Origin: Bacillota bacterium
Lineage (GTDB): Bacteria; Bacillota; Clostridia; Oscillospirales; Oscillospiraceae
DNA: 35,260 bases
Assembly (NCBI GenBank): GCA_029003235.1
Contig: JAQYBZ010000033.1
Coordinates: 1-35,260, forward strand
Direction of reading: 5' to 3'
In this document: positions 1 to 7,607 of the stretch, in pieces
How positions within the stretch are numbered: the stretch's first letter is position 1
Layout: the number at the start of each line of letters is the position of its first letter
Program-made: the position numbers and the translations under genes
The notes under the pieces: generated by a model
Seen by the model: the letters and a program-made list of their open reading frames with translations, nothing else
Databases searched by the model: none
Told to the model about the DNA's origin: nothing

Positions 1-68
1 TCCTTGGTCATTTCTTTTCGCAGCTGTTTTGCCAAAGGAACCAACTGCTTATTGTGCTTTGGCTGCAT
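1..68 (-). CDS. N-terminal fragment of a DUF559-type (endonuclease-like) protein, truncated by window edge
   Basis: Reverse strand reads MQPKHNKQLVPLAKQLRKEMTKE, which resembles the N-terminus of DUF559 proteins (LAKxLRxxMTxEE). Confidence 0.6.
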   Translation of the reverse strand, partial: MQPKHNKQLVPLAKQLRKEMTK

Positions 69-74
69 GACAAT

Positions 75-131
75 CCCTCCGTCACGGCTTACGCCGTGCC
101 ACCTCCCTTTACACAAGGGAGGCTTTGGTGC
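75..131. repeat. Intergenic palindromic repeat (two adjacent hairpins)
   Basis: CACGGC-ttac-GCCGTG (83-98) followed by CCTCCCTT-tacac-AAGGGAGG (102-122). I recall this string recurring in intergenic regions of gut Clostridia. Confidence 0.6.
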
Positions 132-197
132 TGCGCAAAATTGCAGACCGTACAGTACACCGAAAGGTGTATAGAAGTGCGCCCTTTATCAGTTCGA

Positions 198-740
198 CTA
201 AGCGGAATTTGTAGATAAAGTGAATGACTTCTTGTTTTTTATTACAAAGTTATAGTTGAGTTCGTTAAGATTGTCTTCATAATCACAGAAAGCACTATCA
301 CACTCTTCAAGAATTTTATCAATTTCTTCGCTTTCAAGCTCGTCTAACATTTCCACACGCTTATCTCTATCAACAGGGATATTACGACCAAACGCTGAAA
401 TCGCTTTCTGACAAATAGCCGCTGTTACTTTTGCTCCGATTGCGGTAAATGCACTCACCAATTCATTTGAGAAATTGCCGCTGGAATTATAGAAAAACTG
501 AGAAAAGCCTCCGTTGTTTACTTCCATTTCGACTGTTTGAGTAATGTAGAAAATACGTTCTGCTTCGCTCAAAACAGACATATCATCACCATATTGAGTT
601 TTATTGTCAAGATACTCGGTCATAGCAACAATAAAATCATTTGGATCAGTTAAGTTCCAAATGTGCTGGATATTGGAACTTTCTTGCTTGGCCTTGTCTT
701 TCTTCTTGAACATATCAAAAAATCCCTCCGCCAAATTCAA
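198..740 (-). CDS. DUF4375 domain-containing protein
   Basis: ORF 180 aa with 'FYITQTVEMEVNNGGFSQFFYNSSG', typical of the DUF4375 family. Confidence 0.7.
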   Translation of the reverse strand: MNLAEGFFDMFKKKDKAKQESSNIQHIWNLTDPNDFIVAMTEYLDNKTQYGDDMSVLSEAERIFYITQTVEMEVNNGGFSQFFYNSSGNFSNELVSAFTAIGAKVTAAICQKAISAFGRNIPVDRDKRVEMLDELESEEIDKILEECDSAFCDYEDNLNELNYNFVIKNKKSFTLSTNSA

Positions 741-790
741 GTTTATCGGTCTGTTTCATCATATCATACGGCTTCAATCTATGCAAGAAC

Positions 791-818
791 AGTCCCGGCA
801 GACATCGCTGCCGGGACT
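791..818 (-). terminator. Hairpin, probable terminator of the fchA-folD-DUF1576 operon
   Basis: AGTCCCGGCAG-acatcg-CTGCCGGGACT, 11-bp perfect stem downstream of the minus-strand operon; weak T-tract. Confidence 0.55.
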
Positions 819-875
819 GAAACTGTTTAACGAACACCTGTCATTTTGCCGGGAGGGAATTTGCACAAAGACCGT

Positions 876-2201
876 TTATTTTCCGGCCTTGGTCTGAAGC
901 TGCTGCTTCCGGGCGGGAAGGAAGTGCTCCAGCACGGGAACCAGCAGAACGCACACAAAGGCCGCCGTAAATCCGCCGTTATACAGGCAGAAGCCGCCGT
1001 GGAGATTGGGCACGCTGGTGACCAGACAGAAGTGGAGCATTCCGGCCAGAATCCCGAAAGGCCAGCCGTATTTGCCGGAGATGGGGGACAGGCCGTTGGC
1101 GAAGCAAAGACCCACCACAATGGGCTGGGCGTTGATCATCTGGGCATAGTCGCCCACGGCCAGCCATTTGCACAGGAAGGAGGCGGCCACATAGCCCACC
1201 ATGATGGGCCAGACATTGCCGGGGTGGCTGCCCGAGCAGCAGGTACTGAGCATACAGAAGATACAGCCGAAGGTAACGGCGTTAAAGGTCGCGCCAATCA
1301 GGTTGTAGTACAGTACAATGAACAGGCCGAACACGCCCACGTTCATCAGTGCCGCTGCGGAGCCGTACTGCTGGGGAAAATCTGTGCCGTAGCCCGCATC
1401 CTTCAGAAGCGCCCAATAGTCTCTGGGCTTGCAGCCCATGAGCAGGGCGGCGGCGATGCACAGACCGAAGACCACAAAGCAGAACACGTTGCACACGTTC
1501 CAGGAGGCCACCTCCAGATCAGTGGTGGCGCCGCCGGGGAGGGTGCCGCCCAACACCTTATATAAAAAGGCGTTGAGGAAAAATGCGGTCAGGCCGATGG
1601 GTACGGCGGCGGAGTAGATGGAGTAGCCCTGATGAAAGTTTTTGGCGTTGGCCAACCCGGCGGGCAGGAAGAAGCCGATGACCAGCCCCACGCCCACGGC
1701 CAGCGCCAGCCCTGTCCAGGAGAAGCCTACCGCATCGGCGTTGGGGTAGCGCAGCAGCAGATCGGAGATCAGGGGCGCAAGGCCGCTGGTGAAGAGCATG
1801 GCATTGACCTGAGAGCCGGGGCGGACGCCCTTGACCAGACAGTACAGAAGCACCCCGAGAAAACCGAACCAGATGTTCAGAACATTGATGCCCCAGAAAG
1901 TGAAGCCCGCCGTGAGCAGAAAGGCGATGACCGATGTGCCCGTGGCCTTCGCGCCCGGCAGAAAGTACAGCGCCGTGCAGATCAGGCACACCAGCGCGGC
2001 GTTCAAAAACGCCCCGGCATAGCCGCCGTAGTCAAAATAGTTGGTGGAGACCTTGGCTGTCTGGGAGATGATTCGCCACAGGCCGTCAAACATCTGCCCC
2101 CGGTCGGGCAGGATTACCGCCGTGACCAGAAAGGCCAGGGTAAAGAATCCGAACAGCAGTTTCAGAAAACCGCTGGTGGACAGATCGTTGCGTTTTTTCA
2201 T
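876..2201 (-). CDS. DUF1576 family multi-pass membrane protein
   Basis: ORF; start chosen at MKKRNDLSTSGF with RBS ggaacggag upstream; many hydrophobic segments; DUF1576-like sequence. Confidence 0.7.
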   Translation of the reverse strand: MKKRNDLSTSGFLKLLFGFFTLAFLVTAVILPDRGQMFDGLWRIISQTAKVSTNYFDYGGYAGAFLNAALVCLICTALYFLPGAKATGTSVIAFLLTAGFTFWGINVLNIWFGFLGVLLYCLVKGVRPGSQVNAMLFTSGLAPLISDLLLRYPNADAVGFSWTGLALAVGVGLVIGFFLPAGLANAKNFHQGYSIYSAAVPIGLTAFFLNAFLYKVLGGTLPGGATTDLEVASWNVCNVFCFVVFGLCIAAALLMGCKPRDYWALLKDAGYGTDFPQQYGSAAALMNVGVFGLFIVLYYNLIGATFNAVTFGCIFCMLSTCCSGSHPGNVWPIMVGYVAASFLCKWLAVGDYAQMINAQPIVVGLCFANGLSPISGKYGWPFGILAGMLHFCLVTSVPNLHGGFCLYNGGFTAAFVCVLLVPVLEHFLPARKQQLQTKAGK

Positions 2202-2217
2202 CTCCGTTCCTCCGGCG

Positions 2218-3096
2218 TCAGGCGCGCTCGGCGGCCTCAATGACGTGCTTCATCAGAACGGAGGTGGTGACGCTGCCCACGCCGCCGGGAACCGGGGTGA
2301 TGGCGTCTACGATGGGCTCCACCTCAGAGTACACGGCGTCGCCCGCAATGGCGCCCATGCCGCCCTTGGCGTTGGGCTTGTTGGCGTCCCAGTTGATGGA
2401 CACGTCAATAACCACCTGACCGGGGCGTACATAATCTTTCGTCAGGGAATTGAGCACGCCGGCGGCGGAGACCAGAATATCCGCACGGCGGCAGATTTCC
2501 GCCGTGTTCACGGTCTTGGTGTGGCAGACCGTCACCGTGGCGTTTTTGCCCATGAGCATCATGGCGGCGGGCTTGCCGACCACCAGACTTCTGCCGATCA
2601 CCACGGCGTTCTTGCCCTTGCAGTCGATGCCGTAGTAGTCCAGAATCTCCATGCAGGCTGCGGGCGTGCAGGGGGCAAAGCCCAGATCGCTTCTGCCCTC
2701 AAATACGCCGGCGTTGGACAGCTCGGTCATGCAGTCCACGTCCTTCTTGGGGTCGAGCCGATTGCAGATCTCGTTGGTGTCCGCCTTCAGATGGGCAGGC
2801 AGCGGCCGGAACATGAGTACGCCGTGGATGTTCTTGTTTTCGTTGAGCCGGTCGATGGCGGCAAGCACCTGCTCTTTGGAGGCATCCTCGGGCAGAACCA
2901 GCTTCTGCACGGCGATGCCAATCAGCTCCGCCCGCTTGGTGGCGCCCCGTTCATAGCTCAGATCGGAGGGTGCTTCGCCAATGCGCAGGATACCCAGCGT
3001 GGGGGTAACGCCCTTGGCTTTCAGCGCGTCCGCGCGCTGGGTCAGCTTCGCGTTGAGCGCATCCGTAACTTCTTTGCCCAGTAATAATTTTGCCAT
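2218..3096 (-). CDS. folD: Bifunctional methylenetetrahydrofolate dehydrogenase/methenyltetrahydrofolate cyclohydrolase
   Basis: MAKLLLGKEVTDAL...; conserved 'GVLMFRPLP', 'FAPCTPAACMEIL', 'VVIGRSLVVGKPAAMMLM', 'ITPVPGGVGSVTTSVLMKHV'. Confidence 0.95.
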   Translation of the reverse strand: MAKLLLGKEVTDALNAKLTQRADALKAKGVTPTLGILRIGEAPSDLSYERGATKRAELIGIAVQKLVLPEDASKEQVLAAIDRLNENKNIHGVLMFRPLPAHLKADTNEICNRLDPKKDVDCMTELSNAGVFEGRSDLGFAPCTPAACMEILDYYGIDCKGKNAVVIGRSLVVGKPAAMMLMGKNATVTVCHTKTVNTAEICRRADILVSAAGVLNSLTKDYVRPGQVVIDVSINWDANKPNAKGGMGAIAGDAVYSEVEPIVDAITPVPGGVGSVTTSVLMKHVIEAAERA

Positions 3097-3201
3097 AGTG
3101 TGACCATTCCTTTCCGCTGCGTTTCGTGGAAAAGCGCAGCCTGTCAATATTTGGGAGCCACCGGCTGCCGGGAGGTTCCCCCGGCGTCCGTGGCGGCTTG
3201 T

Positions 3202-3822
3202 TTACTGAAAAAATCCGTTTTTCACCGTCTCAAAGATCTCGTCGGCCAGCTTGCCGTATTTGTCCAGCATATTCAGGCATCTTTCGTTGAGCTTCCGGGC
3301 ATAGTCGCGGTCTTTCAGAGACTTGGTGTTGATAAAGACGTTCAAAGAGGCGGCCTGCAGGGCGGATTTCACCATGACTGCGCCGCAGCCTGCGTCGGAT
3401 ACCGCCAGACGGCTGCCCTTTTTGGCAAAGACGGCGATGGCGTCCAACGCCTGACAGCACAGCTCCATAATATGTACCGGCACCTGACAGGCGGTGACGG
3501 TGGCCTGCTCCAGCACGGTCTCCCGGGTGGGGTCGTCCTTGGGGATGCCATAGGCCTTGGCCAGAGGCACAAAGCCCTCGGCGTCGGCGGGCACCTGATC
3601 GAGCAGTTCCTGTTGCAGCTTGTCGCACTCGGCCATGAGCGCGCGGATCTCAGCCTCTACGTCGGCATATTTTTTCTTGCCCACGGTGAGAGAGCCCACC
3701 ATGTTTCCCAGCGCCGTGCCGACAGCGCCTACCAGCGCCGCCGCGCCGCCGCCGCCGGGAGCGGGTTCGCTGGAGGCCAGAACCTTGACAAATTCGCGGC
3801 AGGATGCAGTGGTCATATCCAT
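3202..3822 (-). CDS. fchA: Cyclodeaminase/cyclohydrolase family protein (methenyltetrahydrofolate cyclohydrolase-like)
   Basis: MDMTTASCREFVKVLASSEPAPGGGGAAALVGAVGTALGNMVGSLT..., the signature N-terminus of the FTCD-C/FchA family; RBS gaaaggag. Confidence 0.85.
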   Translation of the reverse strand: MDMTTASCREFVKVLASSEPAPGGGGAAALVGAVGTALGNMVGSLTVGKKKYADVEAEIRALMAECDKLQQELLDQVPADAEGFVPLAKAYGIPKDDPTRETVLEQATVTACQVPVHIMELCCQALDAIAVFAKKGSRLAVSDAGCGAVMVKSALQAASLNVFINTKSLKDRDYARKLNERCLNMLDKYGKLADEIFETVKNGFFQ

Positions 3823-3886
3823 TTGTTTGTTTCTCCTTTCAACTCCGAACCAAATCGGGTACTTGCAATCCGGCAGCCCTTTCCGC

Positions 3887-3914
3887 AAAAAACTCCGGCG
3901 GGGTGCCGCCGGAG
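3887..3914 (-). terminator. Intrinsic terminator inside the fchA leader (candidate attenuator)
   Basis: Reverse strand CTCCGGCGG-cacc-CCGCCGGAG followed directly by TTTTTT; lies between the promoter and the fchA start. Confidence 0.75.
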
Positions 3915-3972
3915 GTGATTTTTTGTGTCGGTGCGCTGTCAGCGCCGGAAAAAGCCGCCATTTCGTAACTAT

Positions 3973-4001
3973 ATTATACCAACGCGCTGCGAAGAAGTCA
4001 A
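3973..4001 (-). promoter_or_regulatory. Sigma-A-type promoter for fchA-folD-DUF1576
   Basis: Reverse strand TTGACT-17 bp-TATAAT. Confidence 0.8.
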
Positions 4002-4089
4002 CAGGCGGAGGGACAAAGGCGACAGAAAAGTACAGCATTTTCGGCAGACTTCCGGCCTGAACGGGCGCTGTTTCGTCCGGTGGGGTCGG

Positions 4090-4118
4090 TTGACATCTCC
4101 TGCCCGGCATGTTATATT
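4090..4118 (+). promoter_or_regulatory. Sigma-A-type promoter for dlt-like operon
   Basis: TTGACA-17 bp-TATATT. Confidence 0.75.
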
Positions 4119-4194
4119 TTAGATATTCTTGCAGGCAAACGCTCTTTGCGCGCCACAACCGCGAAAAAGGGCGCTTGGCCATAGGAGTGCGCCT

Positions 4195-5694
4195 ATGAAC
4201 CATGTACTGGATTACCTCAAGCGGCTGGAACGGCTGTGCCCGGACAAGACCGCCGTTGAGGATCGCCGGACGGCCTATACCTTCCGGCAGATGGGGGAGC
4301 TGGCCAGAATGCTGGCCGGGCATCCTGCGCTGGAGAACAAAAGAAGCTGTGCGGTGGGCGTCATGGCCGACCGCAGCGCCTCTACCGCCGTCTATTTTCT
4401 GGCGGCGCTGTTCAGCGGCAATTTTTATGTACCTGTAGATCCCCAGCTTCCGGAGAAGAAGCTGCAAACCATTGTGGCCGACGCGGGGATCGATTTGTTT
4501 TATACCGACGAGGAGAACAAGCAGCGTCTGCGGGACGTGGGATTTACGGGAACCTGCCTTTCCCTGACGGACAAGCCCTGCTGGCAGAGCGCTGACCGCA
4601 GCGGGGAACTGACGCCCCGCAGCCCGGCCTATATGGTCTACACCTCCGGCTCTACCGGTGTGCCCAAGGGGGTGCTGAAAAGCCACGGCGCCATTGTCAG
4701 CTTCATTGAGGCCTACACCGAGACCTTCCCCTTTGACGCCGACGATGTCATCGGCAACCAGACGCCCTTTTTCTTTGACGCCTCAGCCAAGGACTTCTAT
4801 CTCATGCTCAAGACCGGCGCTGCCATGGAGGTACTGCCCAAAGAGCTGTTTGCCATGCCGCCTATGCTCATTGACTATCTCAACAAGAAAAAGGTGACAT
4901 TCATCAGTTGGGTGCCCACGGCGCTGTCCATTGTGGCGCAGCTCAACACCTTTACGGAGATCCTGCCCACGACCCTGAAGCGGGTGTTTTTCGTGGGCGA
5001 GGTGATGCCGGTAAAGTACCTCAACAAGTGGATGGATGCCCTGCCCGGGCTGGAGTATGTGAATCTCTACGGCTCGTCGGAGATCGCGGGCGTCTGCTGC
5101 TATTATCCCGTCAAACAAAAGCTGGACGCCGCCCGGTCGCTGCCCATGGGCAAGCCTCTGCGCAACTGCCGGCTCTATCTCATGGACGGCGAGCGCGTCA
5201 TTACCCAGCCTCATATGCCGGGAGAGATTTATCTGGTCAGTCCGGCACTGGCGGAGGGCTATTACCACGATCCGGAAAAGACGGCGGCGAGCTTTATTCA
5301 GAAGGACTTCGGCGACGGCGTGGTGCGCCGGGCGTTCCGCTCCGGCGACATTGCACAGTATGACGAGGCGGGCAATCTGGTCTTTTCCGCCCGCCGGGAC
5401 GCCCAGATCAAGCATCTGGGCAACCGCATCGAGCTGGGGGAGATCGAGGCCGTGGCCAATTCTCTGGAGCAGCTTCAGCGCTGCTGCTGCCTGTACGACC
5501 AGAAAAAGCAGAAGATTGTCCTGTTTGCCCAGAGCGCTCCGGCGGCTTCCCCGGCGGACGCCAAAGCCATCCGCAGTCTGCTGCGGCCGCGTCTGTCGTC
5601 CTATATGCTGCCCAATAAAGTGGTGCTGCTGGAGCAGTGGCCGCTCAACGCCAACGGCAAAACCGACCGGCAGGCTTTGAAAGCCCTGCTGTGA
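4195..5694 (+). CDS. AMP-binding adenylation enzyme, DltA-like amino acid/acyl-carrier-protein ligase
   Basis: MNHVLDYLKRLERL start with RBS taggag; core motifs YTSGSTGVPKGV, GEVMP, GDIAQYDEAGNLVFSARRDAQIKHLGNRIELGEIE, NANGKTDRQAL. Confidence 0.88.
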   Translation: MNHVLDYLKRLERLCPDKTAVEDRRTAYTFRQMGELARMLAGHPALENKRSCAVGVMADRSASTAVYFLAALFSGNFYVPVDPQLPEKKLQTIVADAGIDLFYTDEENKQRLRDVGFTGTCLSLTDKPCWQSADRSGELTPRSPAYMVYTSGSTGVPKGVLKSHGAIVSFIEAYTETFPFDADDVIGNQTPFFFDASAKDFYLMLKTGAAMEVLPKELFAMPPMLIDYLNKKKVTFISWVPTALSIVAQLNTFTEILPTTLKRVFFVGEVMPVKYLNKWMDALPGLEYVNLYGSSEIAGVCCYYPVKQKLDAARSLPMGKPLRNCRLYLMDGERVITQPHMPGEIYLVSPALAEGYYHDPEKTAASFIQKDFGDGVVRRAFRSGDIAQYDEAGNLVFSARRDAQIKHLGNRIELGEIEAVANSLEQLQRCCCLYDQKKQKIVLFAQSAPAASPADAKAIRSLLRPRLSSYMLPNKVVLLEQWPLNANGKTDRQALKALL

Positions 5695-5744
5695 CCCCTT
5701 TGAGGCGGCGATTTACCGCAAAAACCTGTCAGGAGGAAAAGAAC

Positions 5745-5975
5745 TTGGAACAGTTGCTGGAAATTTTGGAAGAAATCAACCCCGATGTGGACTACGCCAC
5801 GGAGAAAAATCTCATCGACGGAAAGGTGCTGGACTCTTTCAGCATCGTCAACCTCATCATGGAAATCTCCGACACCTTTGACATTGAGATCAGCCCCAAG
5901 TGGATGAAAAACGAGAACTTCAACAGCGTGGAAGCCATGTGGAAGATGATCCAGACCATTCAGGAAGAAGAATAA
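5745..5975 (+). CDS. Acyl/aminoacyl carrier protein (DltC-like), TTG start
   Basis: RBS aggagg upstream of TTG; 'DGKVLDSFSIVNLIMEISDTFDIEI' with the DS(F) phosphopantetheine-site motif. Confidence 0.85.
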   Translation: MEQLLEILEEINPDVDYATEKNLIDGKVLDSFSIVNLIMEISDTFDIEISPKWMKNENFNSVEAMWKMIQTIQEEE

Positions 5976-5996
5976 TTCACCCAAAGGGGCGTATTT

Positions 5997-7607
5997 ATGT
6001 CCATTACATCATTCTCATTTTTGCTGTTTTTGGCGGTGCTGCTGGCAGTGTACTACCTGACGCCGAAAAAATGGCAGTGGGTGGTGCTTCTGTGCGCCAG
6101 CGCGGCGTTCTATCTGCTGAGCGGCGTCGAGGGCTTTGTGTTCGTCCTGCTGACCGCCGCCACGTCCTACGGCGCGGTGCGGTGGATGCAGGCGCTGGCC
6201 GACCGGCAGAAGGCCTATTTTGCCGCCAACCGGGGCGAACTGACCAGAGAAGAAAAGTCCGCCTTTAAGGCCGCCACCAAGAAGAAGCGCCGGACGATTC
6301 TGATTGTGACGCTGGTGCTGAACTTCGGTGTGCTGTGCTTTTTCAAGTATTTCCACTTCCTGTTCGCCCAGGTCAACGGCCTGCTGGGGCTGCTGGGACT
6401 GCCCCAGGGGGAGGATACCCTGCGGTTTCTGGTACCGCTGGGCATCTCCTTTTATACGTTTCAGACCATGGGCTATGTGGTGGATGTGTACTGGGGCAAT
6501 TGCCGGGCGGAGGGGAATTTTCTCAAGACCCTGCTGTTCGTCTCTTTCTTCCCCCAGATTACCCAGGGGCCCATCAGCGACTTCGAGCAGTTGTCCGCGG
6601 AACTGTTCACCGGCCACAGCTTCTGTTATGAAAACTACTCTCTGGGCGGCCAGCGCATGCTCTGGGGCTTTTTCAAAAAGATCGTCATTGCCGATCTGCT
6701 GGCGCCCTATGTGGGGGATATTTTTCAGAACTACGCCGCCTATTCCGGCGCTACGGTGATGGTGGGCGGGCTCATGTACTCCGTGCAGATCTACGCCGAT
6801 TTTTCCGGTTATATGGACATTATGTGCGGCCTGTGCCAGATGCTGGGCATCCGTCTGCGGGAGAACTTTGACCGTCCCTATTTTTCCAAATCCATTGCCG
6901 AATACTGGCGCAGATGGCACATCAGTTTGGGCGACTGGTTCAAAAAGTACATCTATTATCCCATTGCCATGGCCAAATGGAATCTGCGCATCGGGCAGAA
7001 GGCCAGAACCCATTTTGGCAAGACCCTGCCAGCTTCCATCGCTCTGGTGGCCGTGTGGCTCACCACCGGCCTTTGGCACGGGGCGAGCTGGGCGTACATC
7101 GCGTGGGGCGGCGTCAACGGCCTGTTCATCATCCTGTCTCTTTGGCTGGAGCCGGTGTACCAGCGCTGCAAGCACGCCCTGCATATCCGGGAGGCCTCCT
7201 TCTGGTGGCGGGCGTTTCAGACTGTGCGTACCTTTTTGCTGGTCACTTTCATCAAAGTCCTGCCGGAGGTGGGCACTCTGCGCGACGGGCTGGGCTTCTG
7301 GAAGCGCGCCTTTACCGCTTTCACGCTGCCGTCGTCCCTGCAGGAGCTTCTGCCCATGCAGAACAACCCCACCAGCGTGCTTTCGGGCTTTTGCAGCGAC
7401 CTGACCGGCAATCTGCTCATCATTGCCTTCGGTGTGTGCCTGATGTTTGCCGCAAGCCTGATCCAGCGCAAGACCCCCTGCCGTCAGGCCATGCAAAAAT
7501 GGCCTCGGCTGCTGCGATGGGCGTTCTTTGTGGCGCTGGCTGTGCTCACCGTCTGGGTAAAGGCCTATTCCGGCCTTTCGGGAGGGTTTATGTATGCACA
7601 ATTTTAG
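5997..7607 (+). CDS. MBOAT family O-acyltransferase (DltB/AlgI-like)
   Basis: 536 aa membrane protein with 'PLGISFYTFQTMGYVVDVY', 'FFPQITQGPISDFEQL', 'FSGYMDIMCGLCQMLGIRLRENFDRPYFSKSIAEYWRRWHISL', 'TGLWHGASWAYIAWGGVNG'. Confidence 0.93.
   Translation: MSITSFSFLLFLAVLLAVYYLTPKKWQWVVLLCASAAFYLLSGVEGFVFVLLTAATSYGAVRWMQALADRQKAYFAANRGELTREEKSAFKAATKKKRRTILIVTLVLNFGVLCFFKYFHFLFAQVNGLLGLLGLPQGEDTLRFLVPLGISFYTFQTMGYVVDVYWGNCRAEGNFLKTLLFVSFFPQITQGPISDFEQLSAELFTGHSFCYENYSLGGQRMLWGFFKKIVIADLLAPYVGDIFQNYAAYSGATVMVGGLMYSVQIYADFSGYMDIMCGLCQMLGIRLRENFDRPYFSKSIAEYWRRWHISLGDWFKKYIYYPIAMAKWNLRIGQKARTHFGKTLPASIALVAVWLTTGLWHGASWAYIAWGGVNGLFIILSLWLEPVYQRCKHALHIREASFWWRAFQTVRTFLLVTFIKVLPEVGTLRDGLGFWKRAFTAFTLPSSLQELLPMQNNPTSVLSGFCSDLTGNLLIIAFGVCLMFAASLIQRKTPCRQAMQKWPRLLRWAFFVALAVLTVWVKAYSGLSGGFMYAQF

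Noticed and set aside
604-897. Plus-strand ORF 97 aa over the DUF4375 gene start
   Set aside because: No RBS or family similarity; antisense to a better supported gene
3202-4686. Full 494-aa minus-strand ORF extending past the fchA start into the dlt-like ligase
   Set aside because: Only the last 207 aa match FchA; the upstream part crosses the promoter and terminator and the antisense of another gene
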